Positions 13,845 through 21,312 of a stretch of DNA of 64,000 nucleotides are shown here, piece by piece. Every line of letters starts with the position of its first letter. Position 1 is the first letter of the stretch. Under the pieces are notes generated by a model, which ran no database searches, was not told where the DNA came from, and saw only the letters and a program-made list of their open reading frames with translations. Origin of the DNA: JAKAAZ01 sp963817855 (lineage in GTDB: Bacteria; Acidobacteriota; Terriglobia; Terriglobales; Acidobacteriaceae); assembly GCA_963817855.1 (NCBI GenBank), contig CAWFQA010000003.1, positions 310,001 through 374,000 of the forward strand, written 5' to 3'. Both the position numbers and the translations under genes were made by a program.

Positions 13845-13934
13845 TAGTTTCCTTCCCGCGGCCTTGTTCACCGGACACCAACATCCCATCAGTACAATGA
13901 AAGTGTCGAGCAAAATATTGTTTATGGAGCATGA

Positions 13935-15488
13935 ATGCACTCTTCGCTCACTTCAGCGAATTCCCCAGCGAGCGCCCGGCGCGCAAAAATTGTCGCTACG
14001 ATCGGACCCGCCAGCAACACTGAAACGGTGTTTCGCGGCCTGCTGCGCGCAGGCATGGACGTGGCGCGGTTAAACTTCTCGCACGGCACACACCCTGAAA
14101 AAGTAAAACTGATCCAGTTGATCCGCAGAGTGGCCGCCGAAGAGGGCAAGAATATTTGCATTCTGGCTGATCTGCAGGGCCCTAAAATTCGCACTGGCCG
14201 GTTGAAAAATCGCCTGCCAGTCTCGTTGAAAACCGGCCAACAGTTAACGATTACTCCTCGCGATATTCCGGGAACTTCCGCCGTGATCGGCACCACATTT
14301 CCGACGCTGGCGGAAAATCTGGAAGAAGGCTCGCGGCTTTTGCTGTCGGACGGATTGATCGAGCTGCGGGTTCGACGGATTAAAGGCGCCGACGTCGCGT
14401 GCGAAGTGATCAATGGCGGCCTGCTGGGCGAATACAAGGGAATCAATCTGCCGGGAATTGCGGTGCGAGTTCCGTCCCTCACCTCGAAGGATGAGATCGA
14501 TCTTGCCTTCGCTATCCAGCAGGACCTGGACATGGTCGCCGTCTCGTTTGTGCGCACCGCGGAAGATGTGCGACTGGTGCGACACCGCATCGCCGCACTG
14601 GGCGCGGAAACCTGGATCATTGCCAAGCTGGAAAAACCGCAGGCGATCGAGCACCTTGAAAGCATTCTGGAAGTTGCCGACGGGGTGATGGTGGCGCGCG
14701 GCGACCTGGGCGTGGAGATATCACCCGAGAAAGTTCCAGCCATTCAAAAGCGTGTCATTCGCAGGGCAGCGGAGTTGCGCAAGCCGGTCATCACCGCGAC
14801 CCAGATGCTGGAGTCGATGATTGAAAACCCTCGCCCCACGCGCGCCGAGGCCAGCGACGTAGCCAACGCAATCTACGATGGCACCGACGCTGTCATGCTC
14901 TCTGCGGAAACCGCAACCGGTAAATATCCAGTGGAAGCGGTTGCGATGATGGCCAAGATTGTCGCCGAGACGGAAATGCAGATCCGTGCCGACACACAAC
15001 GCTACCCATATCACGTGAACCGGGGAGTATCGATTCCGGAGACCATCTGCGAATCGATGGCGCATTCGGCGGAGGATTTGGACCTGGCGGCAATCGCCGT
15101 GTTTACTGAAAGCGGAACCACTGCCCGTCTGCTTTCGAAGCATCATCCGGTGCCGCCGATTTTCGCGCTGAGCAGCGTGGAAAAAACGATTCGCAGAATG
15201 TCGTTGTTGTGGGGAGTGAATCCGGTGCAGTGCCAGAAAATGCAGAATACCGATCAGATGGTCTACACTGCCGAGCGTCTTCTGGCGGAATCCGGACATG
15301 TAAAAGATGGGCAGATTCTCGGCATCGTCGCCGGTACGCGAACCAAAACAGGATCGACAAATTTCATGCGGCTGCACACGGTCGGCGACGGCGAACGCCC
15401 GTCGCACAAGCACTCAAGTTCCACCAGGCCGAAGAAGAAAAAGGCGAACCCATCTCGACAGAGGCCTGCGGCAGTCCCCACAGAGTAA
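13935..15488 (+). CDS. pyk: Pyruvate kinase
   Basis: Glycolytic enzyme converting phosphoenolpyruvate and ADP to pyruvate and ATP in the cytoplasm. It is 517 aa, including a basic tail. Visible signatures: KIVATIGPASNTETVF and AGMDVARLNFSHGTH at the N terminus, ADLQGPKIRTG, the substrate-binding segment WIIAKLEKPQAIEHL, the metal-site stretch VADGVMVARGDLGVEI, and KPVITATQMLESM with PTRAEASDVANAI. The C-terminal domain has TESGTTARLLSKH and ends with GSTNFMRLHTVG. The last 30 residues (SSSTRPKKKKANPSRQRPA) are a Lys/Arg-rich extension not usual for the family. mutL follows 138 bp downstream. Confidence 0.96.
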   Translation: MHSSLTSANSPASARRAKIVATIGPASNTETVFRGLLRAGMDVARLNFSHGTHPEKVKLIQLIRRVAAEEGKNICILADLQGPKIRTGRLKNRLPVSLKTGQQLTITPRDIPGTSAVIGTTFPTLAENLEEGSRLLLSDGLIELRVRRIKGADVACEVINGGLLGEYKGINLPGIAVRVPSLTSKDEIDLAFAIQQDLDMVAVSFVRTAEDVRLVRHRIAALGAETWIIAKLEKPQAIEHLESILEVADGVMVARGDLGVEISPEKVPAIQKRVIRRAAELRKPVITATQMLESMIENPRPTRAEASDVANAIYDGTDAVMLSAETATGKYPVEAVAMMAKIVAETEMQIRADTQRYPYHVNRGVSIPETICESMAHSAEDLDLAAIAVFTESGTTARLLSKHHPVPPIFALSSVEKTIRRMSLLWGVNPVQCQKMQNTDQMVYTAERLLAESGHVKDGQILGIVAGTRTKTGSTNFMRLHTVGDGERPSHKHSSSTRPKKKKANPSRQRPAAVPTE

Positions 15489-15625
15489 CCCTTTTACAGT
15501 TTTCAGTTTGGCGGTTTGGCCCATGTCCGTATAACTCAAACCTGGGTGCCCCAGGTCCGGATTTTCGGACTTGGGAGAAAGCACAATCTCACCACCATCC
15601 GCAAACGTCCTACAATTGTTTCCTT

Positions 15626-17644
15626 ATGGGCTATATCCGCGTTCTTTCCGATCAGGTCGCGAACCAGATCGCTGCCGGCGAGGTGGTGGAGAGACCCGCG
15701 TCTGTTGTGAAAGAGCTGCTGGAAAATTCGCTCGACGCCGGCGCCCAGCGGATCCGCATTGACGTGGAAGCGGGCGGCCGCAAACTGATTCGCATCGTCG
15801 ATGACGGTCGCGGCATGGTGCGCGACGATGCGCTGCTGGCCTTCGAGCGCCATGCGACATCGAAGATTCATTCCAGCGACGATCTGCTGGAGCTGACAAC
15901 GCTCGGCTTTCGCGGCGAGGCGCTTCCCTCCATCGCTTCCGTTGCCAGAGTCCACCTCAACACTCGCTCCGCAGAAGAAGCCGTCGGCACAGAGATAGAA
16001 ATTGCCGGTGGCAAGATTTTGCGGGTCGCCGACTGCGGTATTCCGGCGGGCACAACCTTGGAGGTGCGCGATCTTTTCTTCAACACGCCTGCGCGCAAGA
16101 AATTTCTCAAGGCTGAGCAAACAGAGTTATCGCATATCGCCGCTTTGGCAACACACTATGCCCTGGCCAACCCGACAAAGCATTTTGAACTGCACAGTGC
16201 TACCCATGCATTGTTGGAAGCTCCAGCGGTGCGGCATGTTTCCGAACGCATTTTTCAGATTTTCGGTCGCGATGTGCTGGACCAATTGCTGCCTGTGGCT
16301 GCGGAAACCAACTTCGAGCGTGCCGGCATTCCTGAACCGCCGCCGTGGAAGCGTCCTGCCGACTGGCAACCGCAACCGCCCGGGCCCCTGCGTCTGCACG
16401 GTTTTGTGTCGCGGCCGCAACTGCAGAAACTGAACCGCAATTCCATGTACGTGTTCGTGAATCAGCGGCTGATTCGTGACCGGACGATTCTGCATGCGCT
16501 GACGGAAGCGTACCGCAACGTAATTCCGCCTACGTCGTTTCCTGTGGTCCTACTATTTCTGGAAATGCCGCCGCAGGAGGTCGACGTGAATGTGCATCCC
16601 GCCAAGACGGAGGTGCGATTTCGGCAGCAGGCATTTGTGCACGATTTTGTTCGTGACGCGGTCCGCAATTCAATTATCAAAACGCGTCCCGCCGCCAGCT
16701 TTTTAACTGCGTTGAGCGACCATGCGGTCATGACGCCAGCGCTGGTGCCTGATCTGTCGCCGCTGCCCGGCGCACCCGAGCCCGCGGATGGAGCGACTGG
16801 GGGGCCTGGCAGCGCGGAAACCCAGGTCTCAGAGGCGAGACCTGGAGCACCCGAGTCGCTGTCTGGCGATAAGGGTTCCGCTGCAGCAATTGCGTTTCAG
16901 GATTCCGACCTGCCGCCCGTTGCCGAGGATGCAGACCCGTTTGAGCTGCGGCCGCCGCCGATTTCTCCGGCGGCGCAATCGCTGCCGTTCTTGCCGGGCA
17001 GTCCGGCGATTCCAGCCCCCCAGCTGAGTGACGATGAGGACGTGACTCCGCCGACACTAAATGGATTGGCACGCCTGCGACCGCTGGGTCAATTGGAAGA
17101 GTCCTTCATCCTGGCTGTGAACGAAGAAGGGTTGTGGATCATCGACCAGCATGTCGCGCACGAACGTGTGCTGTTTGAAAAAATCGTTCGCGATCGCGAT
17201 GTAGAACAGGTGCAGCGTCAGCGCTTGCTGATACCGGCATTGATCGACCTGAAGCCGGACCAGATGCCTGTATTCGCCACGATTGCGGCGGAACTGGAGC
17301 GCAATGGCTTTGAAGCCGAACCCTTCGGCCCCCGAACTTTGGCCGTGAAAGCCACTCCTCCAGGGCTCGTCGGACGTGAACTGGAGCGCACGCTGGTCGA
17401 AGTGCTGGAGCAGACCGAGCGAGAACAGCAGGCGCAAAATCTGGATACGTTGCGGCTCCGCATCGCCGCCTCCATCGCGTGCCATGCCGCCATCAAGATC
17501 CATACGCCGCTGGAAATGGGAAAGATGGAGTGGCTACTGGAAGAATTGGCGAAAACGGAGCACCCAACCAGCTGTCCGCATGGGCGTCCCATCGTCCTAC
17601 GGTATTCTTTAAAAGAGATTCAGCGCGCCTTTCAGCGCATTTAG
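15626..17644 (+). CDS. mutL: DNA mismatch repair protein MutL
   Basis: Mismatch-repair ATPase linking MutS recognition to strand incision. It is 672 aa from the ATG at 15626 (MGYIRVLSDQVANQIAAGEV); the frame is open further upstream but that part overlaps pyk and lacks MutL similarity. The N-terminal GHKL ATPase shows NQIAAGEVVERPASVVKELLENSLDAGA, VDDGRGM and FRGEALPSIASV. A proline-rich linker spans about residues 350-480. The C-terminal domain has DQHVAHERVLFE, which fits the endonuclease motif DQHA-x2-E-x4-E with Val for Ala, and CPHGRP near the end. It is therefore probably a nicking MutL, as expected where MutH is absent. Confidence 0.95.
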   Translation: MGYIRVLSDQVANQIAAGEVVERPASVVKELLENSLDAGAQRIRIDVEAGGRKLIRIVDDGRGMVRDDALLAFERHATSKIHSSDDLLELTTLGFRGEALPSIASVARVHLNTRSAEEAVGTEIEIAGGKILRVADCGIPAGTTLEVRDLFFNTPARKKFLKAEQTELSHIAALATHYALANPTKHFELHSATHALLEAPAVRHVSERIFQIFGRDVLDQLLPVAAETNFERAGIPEPPPWKRPADWQPQPPGPLRLHGFVSRPQLQKLNRNSMYVFVNQRLIRDRTILHALTEAYRNVIPPTSFPVVLLFLEMPPQEVDVNVHPAKTEVRFRQQAFVHDFVRDAVRNSIIKTRPAASFLTALSDHAVMTPALVPDLSPLPGAPEPADGATGGPGSAETQVSEARPGAPESLSGDKGSAAAIAFQDSDLPPVAEDADPFELRPPPISPAAQSLPFLPGSPAIPAPQLSDDEDVTPPTLNGLARLRPLGQLEESFILAVNEEGLWIIDQHVAHERVLFEKIVRDRDVEQVQRQRLLIPALIDLKPDQMPVFATIAAELERNGFEAEPFGPRTLAVKATPPGLVGRELERTLVEVLEQTEREQQAQNLDTLRLRIAASIACHAAIKIHTPLEMGKMEWLLEELAKTEHPTSCPHGRPIVLRYSLKEIQRAFQRI

Positions 17645-17713
17645 CACGTTGCGATTCGTACCGAAGAAAGACCAGCGTTCGCGCCTGCCTGCAAACTTAG
17701 GAAGAAGGACATC

Positions 17714-20059
17714 TTGAACGCGGAACAACTCAATTCGGCAAGGCTGGCTCGTTGGAGCCAGAACGGCGAAGCACGACTCACATTGGAAGCGGTGTCGGAG
17801 TGGATCGACGAAATCGGCTTTTGCCCGTACGTTCCCATGGGCCTGACCGGCACTGCACCTGCACCCAGCTTTGTTGAGGCGGTTGTTGGTCGGCCGGCGC
17901 AAACTCCCAGCGCGGGGGAACGCGGGCGCGCCTTGGAGCTACTCGCTCGAGTCATCGAAAATTCCGCCATCGTGCCGCTGAAACTCGGCGTTTCGCTTGG
18001 CGAACAGCCGGATTTTGTTTGCAGTCCAGAGGTCTTGCGCTTCGTCTATGCGCTGCGTGGCGATCGCAATTTCAAAACCGGTCCGCTAACTGTCGGCAAT
18101 GAGAAAGTGACACCGCTTTCGTTGCACTGCTGGCAGGCGATTGAGCAACAAGGTCCGCTGGACGTTGCCGCGCTGCAGCCCATCCTGGGCCGCGATATTA
18201 CAGAGGCCGCGATTGCGCGCGCGCTGCAGGAACTCTGGTCGGCCACGTACATCTTCCCGATTCTTCGTGCCGGCGGCCAGCCCGCCCAATGGGAGCTGAT
18301 GGTTCGCCGCTTTCCCAAGCGAGTCGCTGCGGGAGCCAGCACGGGCCACGCCGAAGCCCAGTCGGCGATGATCTCGCTGTATCTGCAAGCCGCGGTGGCC
18401 GCGCGCGAGGAAGAAATTCTCACGTTCCTATCGCCACTGGCTCCGCAATCCAAATTGCGGGAAGTGATTCGTGGATTGGGTTCGATGCGCCAGCTCGACA
18501 TTCTCGACATTGGCGGTCGCGCCCACGTGGCGCTGCAAGGTGGCCTGCTGCCGGAGATGGTGACGCAGCTTTCAGAGGAATTTCTTGCCGCACCGCCTGC
18601 TGAGGAGGCAATCGTGTGTGAGCCGGAAATCGCGATGGAGGCTGAGGTTGAAAGTGAAGCCGAGGCCGACATGGATTCCGTGATTAATATGGATTCCGGC
18701 ATTCAGATTGAAGCTGTGCTGCCTCCATCGCAGCGACCTTGGCGATCGCAGCCACTACAAGAGTCCGACATGGCCGCTCCTTCCACGATTAAAAAATTTA
18801 CTCCGAGAAAATTTGCTGACCGACCGGCGACCTCGAAATCCGCCGCATCCGGAAGTTTCGCGCCACGCTCTGGCGGAGAGGACAGACCTTCTCGACGACC
18901 GTTCAGCGGAGGATCGCGTTCGGCGGCCGGTGGATTTTCTCGTCCATCGGGGGGCTATGTTTCGCGCAGCCGCGGCATTGCCGCCAGCGCGGATGGCCGT
19001 CCGGAAGCAGATCGTCCGCGCCGGTCTGGACCAAGCCAATCAGGACCGCCTCGATTTGGTCGTGATCGTGACGCAAGACCTTCCCGTGGTCCTTTCTCTC
19101 GCGATCGAGCCGAGCGAGGCCCGAAGACGCAGGAGAGAAAAGGCTACGCCGCCAAGGGACATGGAATGGGCGAACGCGCCCGACGCTGGGAGAAAGCCGG
19201 CGAAGTACCCGAAGCCCCCGCTACCGGAAGGACTCCATACGTCCCCAAGTCGTCAGGATTCAAGCCCAGCGGATCCAAATTCCGTGGGGGAAAGCCATTC
19301 GGCGCCAAGGCTTCGGGATCGAAATTCGGCAGCCCGAAGTCCTGGCAATCGAGATCGTCTGCCCCGGAAGGTCGCGAAGATAGATCTAAACCTTGGAAGA
19401 AATTCGACGGCGCGGGCGAATCCAGACCCGATGCGCGGGGCGGAGCGCGCAAACCATATTCCGCAAAATCCGCCGGATTCAAGCCGCGCGGCGCCAAACA
19501 CTGGCCTGCGAAATCCGGCGATGGCGAATTCTCCCCACGCACTCCTCGGGAAACAGGCGACCGTCCCAAGCCGTGGCAGCGCGACCGCGCAGATGCAGTC
19601 GACAAGCAATCCGGAAGAAAACCGTACGGAAAGTCTTCTGGATCTAAACCGTCCGGGTTTACTCGCTCTGGATTCAAGTCCGCGGGGGCACGATCTTCCG
19701 AAGCGCGATCCGCAGAGTCCGAATCGAGGCCCACAGGAACCAGGCCGTGGGCGTCCAAAGGTGCGGGTTCCCGGATTGGCAGCGCAAAATCCTACAAAGC
19801 CCGTTCCGCCGGCAAGCCTTCCGCCAAAGCTGGCGGCGCAAAACCGTGGGCCAAGCGATCCGCTGCCTCGGGCGATGAAGAGTCCGCCCCCAAACGGCGC
19901 GATCGAAAAGAAAGCTCGGGAGCAGGGCCGCGTGAAAAGGGCGGCGCGAAGCCATTCTGGGCGAAGAATCCGCGTGGCGGAAAAGGTTCCACAGCAGCCG
20001 GGCGCAGCATTCGTCCGCAACGCAAGCATGCCGCGAGAAAGAGCGGCAAGAAGAAATGA
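17714..20059 (+). CDS. AlkZ-like winged-helix protein with a long basic low-complexity tail
   Basis: A 781-aa protein starting at a TTG (17714), with GAAGGAC upstream. Residues 1-300 look like a winged-helix protein related to the AlkZ/YcaQ family of DNA glycosylases (ARALQELWSATYIFPILRAGG, WELMVRRFPKRV, AQSAMISLYLQAAVAAREEEI, LREVIRGLGSMRQLDIL). I recognise the family only by general resemblance; the QxQ active motif of true AlkZ was not found. From about residue 350 the protein is a repetitive Lys/Arg/Ser/Gly/Pro tail, with recurring blocks such as KSSGFKPSGSK and KSAGFKPRGAK, resembling the disordered nucleic-acid-binding tails of RNA helicases or pseudouridine synthases. The stop overlaps the cmk start (ATGA). 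Function is unproven; nucleic-acid binding is likely. Confidence 0.6.
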   Translation: MNAEQLNSARLARWSQNGEARLTLEAVSEWIDEIGFCPYVPMGLTGTAPAPSFVEAVVGRPAQTPSAGERGRALELLARVIENSAIVPLKLGVSLGEQPDFVCSPEVLRFVYALRGDRNFKTGPLTVGNEKVTPLSLHCWQAIEQQGPLDVAALQPILGRDITEAAIARALQELWSATYIFPILRAGGQPAQWELMVRRFPKRVAAGASTGHAEAQSAMISLYLQAAVAAREEEILTFLSPLAPQSKLREVIRGLGSMRQLDILDIGGRAHVALQGGLLPEMVTQLSEEFLAAPPAEEAIVCEPEIAMEAEVESEAEADMDSVINMDSGIQIEAVLPPSQRPWRSQPLQESDMAAPSTIKKFTPRKFADRPATSKSAASGSFAPRSGGEDRPSRRPFSGGSRSAAGGFSRPSGGYVSRSRGIAASADGRPEADRPRRSGPSQSGPPRFGRDRDARPSRGPFSRDRAERGPKTQERKGYAAKGHGMGERARRWEKAGEVPEAPATGRTPYVPKSSGFKPSGSKFRGGKPFGAKASGSKFGSPKSWQSRSSAPEGREDRSKPWKKFDGAGESRPDARGGARKPYSAKSAGFKPRGAKHWPAKSGDGEFSPRTPRETGDRPKPWQRDRADAVDKQSGRKPYGKSSGSKPSGFTRSGFKSAGARSSEARSAESESRPTGTRPWASKGAGSRIGSAKSYKARSAGKPSAKAGGAKPWAKRSAASGDEESAPKRRDRKESSGAGPREKGGAKPFWAKNPRGGKGSTAAGRSIRPQRKHAARKSGKKK

Positions 20060-20775
20060 CCGCGTCGTCGCATGGCACAATAGCATCAAGTCCGCGGCGT
20101 CTGCGTCCGGTGATTGCCATTGATGGACCCGCGGGGGCCGGCAAAAGCACGCTCGCCGCTCACCTGGCGCGCCGTTTCGGATTTCTCAATCTTGAAACCG
20201 GAGCGATGTATCGTGCGCTCGCCCTGAAAGCACTGAACACGCAGACTCCTTTAGACGAGGAAGCCGCGCTGGCGCGACTGACCGAGACCACACAGATCGT
20301 TTTGGAGCCGCGCCCCAATGACACCAACCGCGTCCTGCTCGACCGGATCGATGTCACCCGGCGCATCCGTGAAAAAGACGTCTCAGAAGCCGCATCGCAA
20401 GTGAGTGTGCACCCGCGCGTGCGAGCCTGGATGGTGGAGCGCCAGCGCGCCTTGGGCCAGCAGGGCGGCGTCGTAATGGAAGGCCGCGACATTGGCACCA
20501 AAGTATTCCCCGATGCCGAGTTGAAGATTTTTCTCGACGCACAAGACGAAATCCGCGGCCAGCGGCGCTACCTGCAAAGCGCAGGTTCAAATGATGCACC
20601 CACACCGGAGGCCGTCTTGGCTGCGGTACGCGACCGCGACTCCCGTGACCGCAATCGCACCGCATCCCCTCTGCAGCCGGCGCCCGACGCCATCCATCTG
20701 GACACCAGCAGCCTGACTTTGGAAGAAGTGTGTGCCCTGGCCGAGGAAATGGTCGCGGCAAAAATGCCCAGCTAG
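20056..20775 (+). CDS. cmk: Cytidylate kinase
   Basis: Phosphorylates CMP and dCMP with ATP, in pyrimidine nucleotide recycling. It is 239 aa. The P-loop IDGPAGAGKST lies about 20 residues in, followed by NLETGAMYRALA, a CMP-kinase signature. Later motifs include VTRRIREKDVSEAASQVSVHPRVR, VVMEGRDIGTKVFPDAELKIFLDA and RDSRDRNRTASPLQPAPDAIHLDTS, all family-typical. The start overlaps the preceding gene by four bases (ATGA), which suggests translational coupling. No defects were seen. Confidence 0.95.
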   Translation: MTASSHGTIASSPRRLRPVIAIDGPAGAGKSTLAAHLARRFGFLNLETGAMYRALALKALNTQTPLDEEAALARLTETTQIVLEPRPNDTNRVLLDRIDVTRRIREKDVSEAASQVSVHPRVRAWMVERQRALGQQGGVVMEGRDIGTKVFPDAELKIFLDAQDEIRGQRRYLQSAGSNDAPTPEAVLAAVRDRDSRDRNRTASPLQPAPDAIHLDTSSLTLEEVCALAEEMVAAKMPS

Positions 20776-20891
20776 GGAGACCCGACTCTGGCGAATCAGC
20801 AGAATTCCCCCAGCCGCACATCATCCGCAATCCCTTTGACATCCAATACTTTGGGTACCGTCGGTCCTACCGGGTCACGGGGCATTCTCGT

Positions 20892-20897
20892 TATAAT
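20892..20897 (+). promoter_or_regulatory. -10 box candidate (TATAAT)
   Basis: A perfect TATAAT lies 53 bp upstream of the ATG at 20950. No good -35 hexamer is present at 16-18 bp. It supports the shorter start of the next gene, but weakly. Confidence 0.3.
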
Positions 20898-20949
20898 GGC
20901 GACAGGCGTTGCCTTCTCGCCATCTATTCTGGCAATACCCAAAGCAGCA

Positions 20950-21246
20950 ATGCAAACAAGGTCTCAATCTCGAGTCAGCAAGACCACCATCGCCACCAGC
21001 ATCCTCCTCTTGCTGCTGGCCATGATGTTGCCGGTTTGCCACATGCATCCGCTGCTCGATAAGTCCGCTCCCGACCACTGCACGATTTGCGTCACATTAC
21101 ACGCAACGCCTCCCCTGGGAGTTCATCTTCCTTCCGTAGTTCGCCTGTACCAGACTGGCCAAGTCCTCATTCCCGACTTCCCCGTCCAATCCATGGTTGG
21201 ACCTAGTTTTGCCGCCAGTCGCGCACCACCTCTCCCTGCCTGCTGA
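20950..21246 (+). CDS. Small membrane-anchored or exported His/Cys protein upstream of a TonB receptor
   Basis: A 98-aa protein from the ATG at 20950 (the frame is open back to 20836). It has a short basic N terminus, one hydrophobic segment (TIATSILLLLLAMMLPVC), then HMHPLLDKSAPDHCTICVTLHATPP, a histidine/cysteine cluster with a C-x-x-C. The arrangement recalls DUF2946-type proteins found near copper or metal genes, but I cannot place it firmly. It ends 66 bp before the TonB-dependent receptor on the same strand, so the two may form a unit for metal or ligand uptake. Start codon and function are uncertain. Confidence 0.55.
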   Translation: MQTRSQSRVSKTTIATSILLLLLAMMLPVCHMHPLLDKSAPDHCTICVTLHATPPLGVHLPSVVRLYQTGQVLIPDFPVQSMVGPSFAASRAPPLPAC

Positions 21247-21312
21247 TTCCCCAGTTCACGATCGAAAACGATCGAATCGCAGCGCATTTCAACCTTGTGG
21301 GAGGATTTCCTG

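Noticed and set aside
18708..20123. A second long plus-strand open frame (471 codons) and a minus-strand one over the basic tail of the AlkZ-like gene
   Set aside because: The low-complexity GC-rich tail leaves other frames without stops. The N-terminal continuity and the ATGA junction with cmk support the 781-aa frame only.
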